From CAJWOS01 sp964502005 (GTDB taxonomy: Bacteria; Myxococcota_A; UBA796; UBA2385), in contig CAZCUX010000001.1 of assembly GCA_964502005.1 (NCBI GenBank), positions 496,001 through 560,000 of the forward strand: a stretch of DNA of 64,000 bases, in the 5' to 3' direction. The position numbers and the translations under genes were made by a program. Positions 52,067 through 61,644 of this stretch are shown here, piece after piece. Under the pieces are notes generated by a model. That model saw only the letters and a program-made list of their open reading frames with translations, searched no databases and was not told the origin of the DNA. Every line of letters begins with the position of its first letter. The stretch's first letter is position 1.

Positions 52067-53425
52067 ATGACTGCCGCGACGGAACGAGTACACGTCATCA
52101 GCCTAGGCTGCCCCAAGAACCGCGTCGATAGCGAAGTCATGGTGGGCAAACTTCGGCGTGGTCCTTTTGAATTGGTGGACGAGCCCGATGATGCGGACGT
52201 TATCGTCGTCAACACCTGCTCGTTCATTCAGCCAGCGACCGAAGAGTCGATTGACACCGTGCTTGAAATGGCGCGGTTCAAGGAGAAAGAGGGCGGCAAG
52301 TGCAAGAAGCTCGTGGTGACGGGCTGTATGGTGCAGCGTTACGGCAAGGCGTTAGAAGACGAGCTGCCTGAAGTCGACTTTTTCCTTGGCACAGGCGAGT
52401 ACCATCGCATCGACGAGGTCTTGTCGGCGCGGTCTGGTCCAGGGCCTCGTAGTTTTGTTGACACGCCGCTCTATATTCACGACGAGATGGCGCCACGCAT
52501 CAACTCTTGGCGGCCGCACAGCGCGTACCTCAAGATTAGCGAGGGCTGCAATCATCGCTGCTCGTTCTGCATCATCCCCACCTTGCGCGGAAAGCTGCGC
52601 AGCCGGTCGATTCCGTCGCTCGTTGAAGAAGCGCGGCGCTTGGTGGATGGCGGCGTGCGTGAGCTCAATCTGGTGAGTCAGGACTCCACGGCCTACGGTC
52701 GCGACCTTGCCGATGGCACGGAGCTCGGCGGGCTGATGCGCGCGTTGGCCGAGATAGACGACCTTGCGTGGATTCGTCTGCATTACGCCTATCCAATTGG
52801 CATTCCTGACAGTCTCCTTCGTGCATTTGCCGAAGTCGATAAGGTCGTGCCCTACCTCGACATTCCCCTCCAGCATGCATCGGGAAATATGCTCAAGGCC
52901 ATGCGTCGCGGGGTTACGCGCGACGGGCAAGAGCGAATCCTGGACCGCATTCAGCGGTATGTTCCCAACATCGCGATTCGCACCACGTTTATCGTCGGCT
53001 TTCCGGGGGAGACCGACGAAGATTTTGCGGAGCTGGTGGATTTCGTCAAAGCGCGCCGATTTGACCGTGTGGGAGTGTTTACGTATTTCCAAGAAGATGG
53101 CACCCATGCGGCGACGTTGCCTGACCAGGTGCCCGATGAGGTCAAAGAGCAGCGCCAGGCGACGCTGATGGAAATCCAGGCCAAGATCAGCCGCGAGCGC
53201 AACGAAGCGTTGATTGGCACCGAGTGTGTGGTGTTGGTGGACGGTCCTGCGGAGGAAGATGACCGCATTCTCGCGGGTCGTTTGGCCACGCAGGCCCCCG
53301 ACGTAGACGGCCAGGTCCTGTTGGACGAAGCAGACGAGGATGTGCTCCCCGGCCAGTTCCGCACCGTTCGTATTACTGCGGCTTCCGACCATGACCTCGT
53401 GGGTCTCATCTTGGACGGCGACTAA
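52067..53425 (+). CDS. rimO: Ribosomal protein S12 methylthiotransferase RimO
   Basis: RimO is a radical-SAM enzyme that methylthiolates an Asp of ribosomal protein S12. The 452-residue protein has the N-terminal cluster Cys residues (SLGCPKNRVDSE, NTCSFIQPA, VTGCMVQRY) and the radical-SAM CNHRCSFCIIP. It also has HYAYPIGIPDSLLRAF and GFPGETDEDF, and a C-terminal TRAM-like domain. The RimO-type N-terminus and LVSQDSTAYG separate it from MiaB. ATG 52067 follows AAGGAG. Confidence 0.95.
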   Translation: MTAATERVHVISLGCPKNRVDSEVMVGKLRRGPFELVDEPDDADVIVVNTCSFIQPATEESIDTVLEMARFKEKEGGKCKKLVVTGCMVQRYGKALEDELPEVDFFLGTGEYHRIDEVLSARSGPGPRSFVDTPLYIHDEMAPRINSWRPHSAYLKISEGCNHRCSFCIIPTLRGKLRSRSIPSLVEEARRLVDGGVRELNLVSQDSTAYGRDLADGTELGGLMRALAEIDDLAWIRLHYAYPIGIPDSLLRAFAEVDKVVPYLDIPLQHASGNMLKAMRRGVTRDGQERILDRIQRYVPNIAIRTTFIVGFPGETDEDFAELVDFVKARRFDRVGVFTYFQEDGTHAATLPDQVPDEVKEQRQATLMEIQAKISRERNEALIGTECVVLVDGPAEEDDRILAGRLATQAPDVDGQVLLDEADEDVLPGQFRTVRITAASDHDLVGLILDGD

Positions 53426-53499
53426 CGGCAAACGAATCATCTTTGTGGCATTGTGGTAGTACAGATGTCCGGTGGGCCATGCCGGCGGAGGAGTGTGCG

Positions 53500-53946
53500 A
53501 TGAAGCGGCAGATGTTGGTAGTGGGACTCTTGGGTCTCGTCGGGTGTGGTGCCGAAACGTCGAAGGCGATCACCGACGGTGTGCTGTACGACACCAGCGT
53601 CGATGTCGATGAAGATGCGCCCATCATTCTGCATGACCTCATCACGAACGCGCAGCGCACAAGCACGGATGTATCCGTGTCGGCCAACGTGACCGACGAA
53701 GGTTCGGGCGTAGATACTGTGGCCGTCGTCTATCGGCGGAGTGATGCCGCTACGTGGTCCACCGCGTTGCTGTCGCTGGTCGATGAAGAAGCGGGTGATT
53801 GGCAAGGCGCGATTCCCGGCGCCGATGTCTCCGGCTCGGTCATGGTCTACTACATCCACGCCATCGACAAAGTCGGAAACGAGTCGTTTGCGCCGAACGA
53901 TGGGGAAGCGAACCCACAGGAATTCCGCGTTAGCCCTGACGTGTGA
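53500..53946 (+). CDS. Small lipoprotein with an Ig/Fn3-like domain
   Basis: The 148-residue protein has a lipoprotein signal (KRQMLVVGLLGLVGCGAE). A Cys-free beta domain follows with VSVSANVTDEGSGVDTVAV and VMVYYIHAIDKVGNES, the sequence style of bacterial fibronectin/Ig-like modules. Such proteins usually sit in the outer membrane and bind partners or surfaces; no function is known. ATG 53500 has GGAGG upstream. Confidence 0.72.
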   Translation: MKRQMLVVGLLGLVGCGAETSKAITDGVLYDTSVDVDEDAPIILHDLITNAQRTSTDVSVSANVTDEGSGVDTVAVVYRRSDAATWSTALLSLVDEEAGDWQGAIPGADVSGSVMVYYIHAIDKVGNESFAPNDGEANPQEFRVSPDV

Positions 53947-54040
53947 GCACTTGCGGGCAACGCCTGCGCCTCGGGCGGTTTGGCCGTCTGCACGGGATCT
54001 GTGCATGACGACGGGGGCCGCAAGGTGATAGCCAGCGGCC

Positions 54041-54823
54041 ATGTTTTTCGACCCTTCCCATCCGTCCCGTGTCGGTCTTTCGTTGGTGTTGCCTGCGTTC
54101 AACGAGGCGGCAAACCTACGTGCGGGCCTACCCACCGCCCTGCGCGCCCTTGAGCAAACCGGTCGTTCGTTTGAGATTGTAGTGGTAGACGACGGCTCCG
54201 CGGACAACACCGCCGAGGTTGTGTCCTCGCTCGCGCGGCAAGACGCACGGATTCGGCTCGTACAACACCATGAAAATGCGGGCTACGGTGCAGCGCTGCG
54301 CAGCGGTTTTCAGGCAGCCACGGGTGAGCAGGTGATGTTCACCGACGCCGACCTCCAGTTTGACCTCACGGAAGTCGGCCGTCTCTTGGTTCATGCCGAC
54401 CATTATGACATCGTGGCTGGATATCGCGCGGTGCGCCGCGACCCCTGGAATCGCCGCCTCAATGCGTGGGCGTGGGGGCGCTTGGTCAACGCGACCTTCA
54501 ACCTGCGCATTCGCGACGTGAACTGTGCGTTCAAGGTGTTTCGGCGGGAAGTATTGGATGGCGTGGAGCTGAAGTCGGACGGCGCGTTTGTGAACACCGA
54601 ACTGTTGGCCCGTGCGCGTGCCCGCGGTTGGCGGATTCACCAGGTTCCGGTCAGCCATTACGCGCGCCAACAGGGCGTGCAGACGGGCGCGCAGCCCCGT
54701 GTGGTCGCGAAGGCGTTTGTGGAGCTCGCCCGCTTGTACGGCGACATCCAAGCGGCGCAGCAAGGGGTTCGCGGTGCGGCGGTGCGCACCGTCGTGAATC
54801 TCTCGGCGGCAGCGGCGCGGTAG
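54041..54823 (+). CDS. Family 2 glycosyltransferase (dolichyl-phosphate mannosyltransferase-like)
   Basis: The 260-residue GT-A enzyme transfers a sugar from a nucleotide or lipid donor. It has SLVLPAFNEAANL, the nucleotide site VVVDDGSADNT, a metal-binding region TDADLQFDL, and NCAFKVFRREVLD with FVNTELLARARARG, all typical of the DPM1/ArnC group. No membrane helices are visible, so it should be cytoplasmic, acting at the inner membrane face. The acceptor is unknown. It is convergent with ctp (about 50 bases apart). Confidence 0.85.
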   Translation: MFFDPSHPSRVGLSLVLPAFNEAANLRAGLPTALRALEQTGRSFEIVVVDDGSADNTAEVVSSLARQDARIRLVQHHENAGYGAALRSGFQAATGEQVMFTDADLQFDLTEVGRLLVHADHYDIVAGYRAVRRDPWNRRLNAWAWGRLVNATFNLRIRDVNCAFKVFRREVLDGVELKSDGAFVNTELLARARARGWRIHQVPVSHYARQQGVQTGAQPRVVAKAFVELARLYGDIQAAQQGVRGAAVRTVVNLSAAAAR

Positions 54824-54875
54824 GCGCGAATCGGAAGCGACGACCTGCGTTACCGGAATTCTGATTCGGGAATCG

Positions 54876-56183
54876 TCATAGGAGGCTTCGGATAGCGGCA
54901 TCGAGCGCGGCGTCGCGGCCGACGTAGTCGGCGGGATTTGCGCCCAGCGCAATCGGTGCTGGCGCTTGGGGGTCCCGCGCGGGGGAGCTTAGCTCGGCCA
55001 GGTCGGCCAGCAGCGCCGCACGGGCGTCGGCATCGGCGACATGTCGCTGCAATGCGGCGGTGAGGCGGGAGCGTGCGTCGTCGACGGGTGGGGAGGGGAC
55101 CGGAATGTCCGGCACCAGGGGCGTTTCGTGAGAAATCGACCGCCCATCCGACAATACGTATTTTGCTGCGGTGAGGCGAAGGGCTCCTCCGTCTTCGAAC
55201 TCGAAGGTGCGCTGTACTAGGCCTTTTCCGTAGCTTGGCGCGCCGACCAGTTGCGCGCGGCCATGGGCCTGGAGCGCGCCCGCCAAGACCTCGGCGGCGC
55301 TCGCGGAGTGCTCATCTATCAAGATACGCACGGGTAGGGTGAGGTCGTCGGCTTGGGCGCGGGCGTCGATGCGCTGGTCGCGAACGTTGTCGCGGCCGAT
55401 GGTCTCGACGATAAGCCCGGCGGGTAAGAAGCGGTCGGCGATGTCGGAGGCTTCGGACAAAAGGCCTCCGGGATTGCCGCGCAAGTCAAGCACGAGGCCG
55501 CGGGTTGTCGCGGGCAATCGCTGCGTTTGCTGTTGGAAGCGAATCGCAGAACCTCGCGTAAAGCGGCCAATACGAATGTAGTAGAGGTCGTGGGGCAAGG
55601 CTCCGCCGCCTACACGAATGTCCTCAAATGTGTCCCGAATGATGGTGTAGGCAGCCGATTCGCCTTGGTAGGACACTTGGAGGACGACCGGTGTGCCGAG
55701 GGTGCCTTGGAGTTTGGAGCTTGCGTTTTCCGCGCGCTGCACGGGAATACCGTCGATGGACTCCAACAATCCCCCGACGGGAACGCCAGCCAGCGCAGCG
55801 GGGCCCTCGGGCACGACCCGTGCAATCACGAGGCCCATTTGTGTGTCGCGGAGGTCCGCGCCGACGCCTGCGCCTTCGCCCTCAGTCTCGGCGACCAGCG
55901 CCGCCCATCGGCTTGGCGGGTGGTAGGTCGACCACACATCGAGGCCGCTGGTCATGCCGAGGATGGCCTTGTGGGTCAGCGCTTCGGGTTCGAGGGCGTC
56001 AATATATTGCCGCTCGATGGTGACCATGGCCCGCGCAAGGGTCTCTAAGCCCGCGTAGTCGCGCCAAGTGCCGGCGACGGCTTCCCGTACCACGGACACC
56101 CCGCATCCCAAGCCGAGTGCAAATGCGCCGCCCACAACGACAAATGCGCGCAGGGTTCGGAGGGAGTCTAGGGTTGCAGCCAC
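54876..56183 (-). CDS. C-terminal processing peptidase (S41 family)
   Basis: The 435-residue protein has an N-terminal membrane anchor (FVVVGGAFALGLGCGVSVV). A PDZ domain follows (MGLVIARVVPEGPAALAGVP). The S41 serine protease has the catalytic Ser in EHSASAAEVLAGAL and the Lys in GAPSYGKGLVQRTF. Ctp proteases cleave periplasmic proteins near C-termini and often control peptidoglycan hydrolases; the upstream envC and ftsEX genes fit that. Start is GTG 56183, inside the end of envC (16-base overlap), so the two are coupled. Confidence 0.88.
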   Translation of the reverse strand: MAATLDSLRTLRAFVVVGGAFALGLGCGVSVVREAVAGTWRDYAGLETLARAMVTIERQYIDALEPEALTHKAILGMTSGLDVWSTYHPPSRWAALVAETEGEGAGVGADLRDTQMGLVIARVVPEGPAALAGVPVGGLLESIDGIPVQRAENASSKLQGTLGTPVVLQVSYQGESAAYTIIRDTFEDIRVGGGALPHDLYYIRIGRFTRGSAIRFQQQTQRLPATTRGLVLDLRGNPGGLLSEASDIADRFLPAGLIVETIGRDNVRDQRIDARAQADDLTLPVRILIDEHSASAAEVLAGALQAHGRAQLVGAPSYGKGLVQRTFEFEDGGALRLTAAKYVLSDGRSISHETPLVPDIPVPSPPVDDARSRLTAALQRHVADADARAALLADLAELSSPARDPQAPAPIALGANPADYVGRDAALDAAIRSLL

Positions 56184-57346
56184 GGCAAGGGGTCCTGGGG
56201 CGCGTTGTTGTACCGAACCTCGAAGGTGAGTCGGTAGCCGTCGACGGCGGTAAGTCCAGAGTTGCCGACGAGGCCAATGACTTGTCCGGCGTTGACGACG
56301 TCGTCTTGGCGCACGCGTACGCCACCCAAATGGGCGTAGATGGTGGTGTAGGGCCCATGGCTCACCGCGACGGTTTGTCCGAAGCCCTTGAGAGGGCCCG
56401 CGAGGCGCACGACGCCGCGGTATACGGCCCGAACTGGCTCCCCGAACTCACTGGCGATGTCAATGCCGTGGCTGGTGGTCTTTTGGCCGGTGACGGGGTC
56501 GTCGGAAACGCCGAATCGCCGCACCAAGCGCCCGCGAACGGGCCATGGCAATCGGCCGTAGCTCTCGCGGAAGGTGTTGGCGTTGGAGGGGGCCGTGGGT
56601 ACCGAACCCGAGAAGCCCATTCCACCGGCCCAAGCGTCGGTGGGCATTGGCGCGCGCGAGCGGGAGTCGAGGGCGGAGTCGAAGTGCTCCCGTGCGCGGT
56701 TCATCTCGCCCAATACTTGGAGCGCAAGCTCCCGTCGCTCGCGTACTTTTTGCAGAAGGTCCATGCGTACTGCGCGTTGGTCGCGGAGCTCCGTCTCTTT
56801 GAGCTCAAGGTCCGTACGAAGGGCGTCCATTCGTCGGCGGTCGACGTCCAGCGCATCCAGGGCGGACTTTCGGTCTTCGCGTACCTTTCGGTAATCGCTG
56901 AGGCGTCCGGCGTTCGCGGCGACGATGTGGGTAATATAATAGCCACGCCTCCGAAGCTCTCGGGGGTCGTCCGCTCCGAAAAGCAGCTGTGCGACGCCCT
57001 TTCGCAAAATCATATAAAGGGAGCGAATCTGGCGGCGCACGCCGTCTTCGAGCTGTTGAAGTTGCTGGTCTGCTTCTTGTACCGCGGCGGCATTGGCGGC
57101 GCGCTCGCGTTCGATTTCGTCGACGGACTCCCGAAGCTCGAGGGTTTCTCGAAGAACTTGTTCTAGTTGGCCGTCAATCATGGCGAGCTGGTCGAGAATG
57201 CTGCGCTCTTCGGAGCGTGCGCTGTCGAGGCTGCTACGGGGGTCAAACGCTTCGGCGCTGCCGGTCGGGACTTGTGCCGCAGCGGTCCAGATGGCGCTGC
57301 ACAGGGGCAGCAGCGCCAATGCGAAGACGTGCAGCCTTCGCTTCAT
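56168..57346 (-). CDS. envC: EnvC-type murein hydrolase activator (degenerate M23/LytM domain)
   Basis: The 392-residue periplasmic protein has a Sec signal (RRLHVFALALLPLCSAIWTAAA). A long coiled coil follows (about 35-250; EEVSILD-type repeats such as LEQVLRETLELRESVDEIE). The C-terminal LytM domain reads TSHGIDIAS where active enzymes have HxxxD, and YRLTFEVRYN in place of the usual HLHFE. So zinc ligands are missing and it should be an activator, as in EnvC. EnvC links FtsEX to amidases that split septal peptidoglycan. ATG 57346 overlaps the ftsX stop (ATGA). Confidence 0.9.
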   Translation of the reverse strand: MKRRLHVFALALLPLCSAIWTAAAQVPTGSAEAFDPRSSLDSARSEERSILDQLAMIDGQLEQVLRETLELRESVDEIERERAANAAAVQEADQQLQQLEDGVRRQIRSLYMILRKGVAQLLFGADDPRELRRRGYYITHIVAANAGRLSDYRKVREDRKSALDALDVDRRRMDALRTDLELKETELRDQRAVRMDLLQKVRERRELALQVLGEMNRAREHFDSALDSRSRAPMPTDAWAGGMGFSGSVPTAPSNANTFRESYGRLPWPVRGRLVRRFGVSDDPVTGQKTTSHGIDIASEFGEPVRAVYRGVVRLAGPLKGFGQTVAVSHGPYTTIYAHLGGVRVRQDDVVNAGQVIGLVGNSGLTAVDGYRLTFEVRYNNAPQDPLPWLQP

Positions 57347-58236
57347 GGCGCGGTCGCGATGAAGCGGGTGACAGCCACCGTCGCCGCGCCAATGCCGAGC
57401 ACTGCGCCGCACAGCAGCAAGATGGCCAACCAGGAGCCCGGCAAAAATGCGAGCTGGTCAATCAAACCAAGCTGGAATGCCGCTTCGAGGCGCGCGGACA
57501 AGAGGGTGTGTACGCCCCACAACCCCGCGATGGCCAAGCCTGCGCCCACAACACCTTGAATGAAGCCCTCTACGATGAATGGCGCGACGATGTAGCCGGT
57601 CGTGGCGCCAACGAGCTTCTGGATTTCGAGCTCATCCCGTCGATTGTAGATGACGAGGTAGACGGTGTTTGCTACCAAGAACAGCGCAGCAACAAGAATC
57701 AGCAGGCCCATGGTGGCGCCGAGGCCCTTGACGACGGACAAGAAGGTCTCAAAACGGGTGAGCCACTCTTGGCCGTAGTCGACCTCCGCAAACTCATCGG
57801 GCCGCAACCAGGGCGACAGTGCGCTGATTTGGGCGTCGAGGTCTTTGCTGTCGTGAAGGGTGATTTCCAGGCTCGCGGGCAACACGCCCGGTCCCATCTC
57901 GGCGAGCACGTCTGCCAAAGAATCTGCACGCTCCAGCAGCCATTGCTGTGCATCTTCTTCGCTGATGTAGAGCACCTTTGCGACCCGTGGGTCTTTGCTC
58001 AGGCCGTCGCGAATCTGCTCGCGGGTTTCTTCGGGGACGTCATGTTGAAAATATGCGCTCACGTGGGCGTCTCTGGACCAAGACGACACCGCAGTGTTGA
58101 TGTTGTGCTGCACCGTCAGGTACATGCCCATCAACAGCAGCGCCGCAGCGATGACACCTGTAGACACCGAGTTGAGGTAGAGGTTCTCCCACAACGACCG
58201 AATCGAACGCCGAAGAACATGGGGGGCGACGCTCAT
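57343..58236 (-). CDS. ftsX: Cell division protein FtsX (permease-like)
   Basis: The 297-residue protein has four membrane helices in FtsX order: one after the N-terminal cytoplasmic stretch (VSTGVIAAALLLMGMYLTV) and three at the C-terminal end. The extracytoplasmic loop (SAYFQHDVPEETREQIRDGL) contacts EnvC in the family. It pairs with FtsE as a gate that activates cell-wall hydrolases rather than as a transporter. ATG 58236 overlaps the ftsE stop (ATGA). Confidence 0.93.
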   Translation of the reverse strand: MSVAPHVLRRSIRSLWENLYLNSVSTGVIAAALLLMGMYLTVQHNINTAVSSWSRDAHVSAYFQHDVPEETREQIRDGLSKDPRVAKVLYISEEDAQQWLLERADSLADVLAEMGPGVLPASLEITLHDSKDLDAQISALSPWLRPDEFAEVDYGQEWLTRFETFLSVVKGLGATMGLLILVAALFLVANTVYLVIYNRRDELEIQKLVGATTGYIVAPFIVEGFIQGVVGAGLAIAGLWGVHTLLSARLEAAFQLGLIDQLAFLPGSWLAILLLCGAVLGIGAATVAVTRFIATAP

Positions 58237-58895
58237 CCGCGGCCTCCCGATTCGAGGCGTCCGGCGCGGAAGCGCAGCACGCGATACGGAAAGCGCTGCA
58301 TGAGGCCGGTGTCGTGTGTGGCGACCAGCACGGTGGTTCCGCGCAGATTGATGGCTTGCAAAATCTCCATTACTTCGATGGCCATTGCGCCGTCGAGGTT
58401 GCCGGTGGGCTCGTCGGCCAGCAGAATCGAAGGGTCATTGACGATAGCACGGGCCACCGCGACACGTTGCTGCTCACCGCCAGAGAGGCGTGAGGGGCGG
58501 TCATCTCCGCGCCCGCGGAGGCCGACGATGTTGAGCACTGCGGTGACTTGGCGCTCGATGCGGTCGCGCGGTGTGCCGAGCACTTCGAGCGCCAGGCCGA
58601 CGTTTTCTGCGACCGTTCGATTCGGAATGAGCTTGAAGTCCTGAAAGATGATTCCCATATTGCGACGCAGTTTGGGTAGGTCGCCCGAAGACAATGCCGA
58701 GACATCCGTGCCATTGATGAGCAGCTTTCCCGTGGAGGGACGGATTGCGCCGTACAGCATCTTCAACATGGTGGTCTTGCCGGCGCCGCTGGGTCCTGTG
58801 ATGTAGCAGAACTCGCCCTTCGCGATGTTGAAGGTGATGTCTTGCAGCGCCGAAACGTCTTTATAGGTCTTTGACACGCGGTAAAGACGAATCAT
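58233..58895 (-). CDS. ftsE: Cell division ATP-binding protein FtsE
   Basis: The 220-residue ABC ATPase has Walker A GPSGAGKTT, Q-loop IFQDFKLI, signature SRLSGGEQQRVAVARA, and Walker B ILLADEPTGNLD. The N-terminal IRLYRVSKTYKD is typical of FtsE. It powers the FtsEX-EnvC system during cell separation. ATG 58895 with GAGG upstream sits at the family start; the longer frame above it is not FtsE-like. The operon is ftsE-ftsX-envC-ctp. Confidence 0.95.
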   Translation of the reverse strand: MIRLYRVSKTYKDVSALQDITFNIAKGEFCYITGPSGAGKTTMLKMLYGAIRPSTGKLLINGTDVSALSSGDLPKLRRNMGIIFQDFKLIPNRTVAENVGLALEVLGTPRDRIERQVTAVLNIVGLRGRGDDRPSRLSGGEQQRVAVARAIVNDPSILLADEPTGNLDGAMAIEVMEILQAINLRGTTVLVATHDTGLMQRFPYRVLRFRAGRLESGGRG

Positions 58896-59114
58896 CGACC
58901 GGGCCTCGGAGGTTGTCGACGGGACCCGGAGAGGAGGGGGGCCAGCCGATGCGGGAAGCGAGCGGGGACACGAGGGGTGTGTCCCGCGGGGACCAGAGAA
59001 TGGCGGGGAGGCTGCCACTCTTTTACAATCGTCCGCGGGTTGCGGACCTGCGGGCGAATGCTAACACGCGGTCGCACAACGCGTTGGATTCTCGCCCCGC
59101 CTTGGAGAAGAGAA

Positions 59115-59699
59115 ATGTCGCACCAGCAAAAGGTCGTGGCCGTTTTTGGTGGTAGTTTCAATCCGCCCCATGTCGGACATGGCATGGTTGCGCGGTGGTT
59201 GACCTGGACCGGCTGGGTGGACGCCGTTTGGTTGGTGCCGGTCTATCGGCACGCATTTGAAGGCCGCCACGACAAGCGCCTCGCGCCCTTTGCCGCGCGA
59301 TTGGAGTGGTGCGCGGCGTTCTGTGCGGACTTGGGGCCCGGCATCGAGGTGTGTGGCGTTGAGGCCGAGCTTCCGGTGCCGTCTTACACCATCGACACCT
59401 TACGGCATCTCCGGGCGACGGTTCCCGATACGCGCTTTCGATTGGTCGTAGGCGCTGATGCACTGCCGCATTTGCCTGCCTGGCGCGCGTGGGAGGCCAT
59501 CGCGGCAGAGTTTGACCCTATCATCGTGGGGCGGCAAGGCTATCCGATACCGGAGAGCGTCGATGCTATCGACTTTCCCGAGGTAAGCAGCACCGAAGTT
59601 CGTCGCCGAATTCGCGACGGCGCGCCGGTTTCCCACTTATTGACCCGTCGTGTGCGCGGTTTGGTCGATGCGCGGGCTTGGGATGCTCCGTCGGAGTGA
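59115..59699 (+). CDS. nadD: Nicotinate-nucleotide adenylyltransferase
   Basis: NadD joins ATP and nicotinate mononucleotide to make deamido-NAD. The 194-residue protein has the nucleotide-binding GGSFNPPHVGH and the ISSTxxR-like motif SSTEVRRRIRDG at the C-terminal end. VPSYTIDTLRHL and VVGADALPHLPAW are also family marks. ATG 59115 follows GGAG. It is convergent with the Kelch-type lipoprotein (5-base gap). Confidence 0.9.
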   Translation: MSHQQKVVAVFGGSFNPPHVGHGMVARWLTWTGWVDAVWLVPVYRHAFEGRHDKRLAPFAARLEWCAAFCADLGPGIEVCGVEAELPVPSYTIDTLRHLRATVPDTRFRLVVGADALPHLPAWRAWEAIAAEFDPIIVGRQGYPIPESVDAIDFPEVSSTEVRRRIRDGAPVSHLLTRRVRGLVDARAWDAPSE

Positions 59700-59704
59700 T
59701 GGGC

Positions 59705-61420
59705 TCACTCCGCCGTTGGCAAGAAAAACGCGGCACCCAAAGAACCTTGGTCGTTGCGGTCGATTCCGCCGACCACCACGCCCAAACCACGAACTGGCTC
59801 CACTGCGACGGCGGGCAATACCGCGGGACCCGACAGGTCTCCTTCGGTCGATGTGGGACTGCAGGAGGCAAGTTCCACAAAGTCTCCCAGCTCAGGGTTG
59901 AACACCTCCGCGCAAGCGATGGCGTTTTCGCCACGCCACCAATGGCTGTCGATATTGTTCGTGCCACCGACAACCATGACGCGGCCGTCGGGCAGCCGAA
60001 CCATTGCGTGCATGGCCCGTGCGAGGTGCATCGGGCCTACGCTCGACCAGCTCCCATCTGCAGGGTCGTAGACCCACGCTTCGTTGGTGACGCCATAGAC
60101 GCCCGCCGCGTAGGTCGCGCCTCCCGCGACCAGGACCCGTCCATCGGCGAGGCCGACCATTGCGTGATGAAAGAGCTCCTTCGGAAGCCGAATGCCGGAC
60201 TCGGCTTGGGGGGTATAGGCGCCGGAGGTCGAAACGATGCCGCACCCGTCGTTTGTGTAGTAGGCATCACCAATCGACGAAAACTCAAATCCGCCGCACA
60301 ACAACACGCCGCGGTCGCCGAGGGCTGCGGCCCCATGCCACAACCAGGTGGGCTCTTCGTTGGGTTGCTCGATGGCTCGCATCTTTAGCGTGGAGCCTTC
60401 GAAGAAGTGCATGGTGTCGTTGGGGCGATAGGAGTTGTCTTCGTCGGTTTGCTCGGTGCCCCCGGAAATCACCACATTCCCGGCCGCGTCGCTGACCGCC
60501 AAATGAGACCGCGTGGGGACCGTCAGGTTGTAGTCGGAGGATTCGAGGGCGGTATCGGTGGTGGGGTCCCACAAAAATGCGTGGTCCGTCACTTGGGAGG
60601 TGTCCCAATAGTCGGTGCTGCCGCCGGCAACCAAGATGAGGTTGCGGTTTTCGTGGGTGCCGCCCAAGCGTGTGGCGGTATGTCCTGCGCGGCCCGGCTC
60701 GTCGACTTCGCTGGGGTAGACGGGCATTGCGCCGACGGTGCTGAACACGAGGCCGTCTTGGGGACGGTCGAGGTTGAGGCGACGCACGGCGCTTGTAGCA
60801 CGGCCGCGGGGCGCGCTCGTGGAGGCGACGCGGTCGGTGCCGCCAAACAGCAACAGACCGCCGGAACCGTCCGCGACAAGAGCGGCGCCGGCTGCACCTT
60901 CGGTAAGGTTGCTCAGCCACGCGAAAGATTCGACGTGGGCCATGAGGATGGACACTTCATCGTCGCCGCTTGCGATGGACACGGAGCCGCTTTGGCCGAT
61001 GGTGACCATCTTTCCATCTGCGTCGTAGCCCTCAATCTGCAGCACGGCATTGTCGAGGGCGGCGAGACCTTCGGCGCGGTTCAAATCGCCGCGGGCGATG
61101 TCGTCAAATGTCCACCGCCCAACTTCGGCGCCGTCTTGGAGAACGACGAGGACGAGGGACACGACATCGTCGAATAGGTTGCCTTGGTTGAGCGGCAGTA
61201 CGATATGAACGGTGAGGTCAAATACGGTCACATCGACAGAGTCAGTGTTACCCCCGTCGGTAGTGCCACTTTCCGTGCTGCCATTGGGTGTCTTGGTGGG
61301 CTCTGCGCTGCCACATCCGACAGCCAAGGCAAACCCTCCGAGCGCGACGAGCCGACGCGCGGCAAAAGGCAAGCGAACAGCGGGAGGGTAGGGGAGGTTA
61401 CCAGAAGACAACGGTCGCAT
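59705..61420 (-). CDS. Kelch-repeat-like lipoprotein
   Basis: The 571-residue lipoprotein (LVALGGFALAVGCGSAE) has a Thr/Asp/Gly spacer. An N-terminal beta domain precedes several Kelch-like blades with GG pairs and aligned Tyr/Trp residues (LLLFGGTDRVA, ILVAGGSTDYWD, VVISGGTEQTD, RVLVAGGATY, RVMVVGGTNNID). Kelch propellers bind proteins or sugars; no substrate is indicated. ATG 61420 has no good ribosome site; an upstream ATG 61486 is also open. It is divergent from pgeF (224 bases between). Confidence 0.75.
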   Translation of the reverse strand: MRPLSSGNLPYPPAVRLPFAARRLVALGGFALAVGCGSAEPTKTPNGSTESGTTDGGNTDSVDVTVFDLTVHIVLPLNQGNLFDDVVSLVLVVLQDGAEVGRWTFDDIARGDLNRAEGLAALDNAVLQIEGYDADGKMVTIGQSGSVSIASGDDEVSILMAHVESFAWLSNLTEGAAGAALVADGSGGLLLFGGTDRVASTSAPRGRATSAVRRLNLDRPQDGLVFSTVGAMPVYPSEVDEPGRAGHTATRLGGTHENRNLILVAGGSTDYWDTSQVTDHAFLWDPTTDTALESSDYNLTVPTRSHLAVSDAAGNVVISGGTEQTDEDNSYRPNDTMHFFEGSTLKMRAIEQPNEEPTWLWHGAAALGDRGVLLCGGFEFSSIGDAYYTNDGCGIVSTSGAYTPQAESGIRLPKELFHHAMVGLADGRVLVAGGATYAAGVYGVTNEAWVYDPADGSWSSVGPMHLARAMHAMVRLPDGRVMVVGGTNNIDSHWWRGENAIACAEVFNPELGDFVELASCSPTSTEGDLSGPAVLPAVAVEPVRGLGVVVGGIDRNDQGSLGAAFFLPTAE

Positions 61421-61644
61421 GGGCGGAGGGTAGGTGCCTCGGGACACGGTGTCAAGGTGTAGCGCCCATCGCGCGGGGAACTGCATTCAAAATGTCGGCT
61501 TTGGATGGGGACTCGCTGTCGTTTCGCCCGATTGTCATAAATGTGCGGGCGACCGAGACCGCAGCGCAGGTCGGTCGCGAGATCTCTCCGCGACGGTGGG
61601 CCGCGGTGAATTCGGATACAAGGTGTTTGGCTGTGGAGGTGGTC

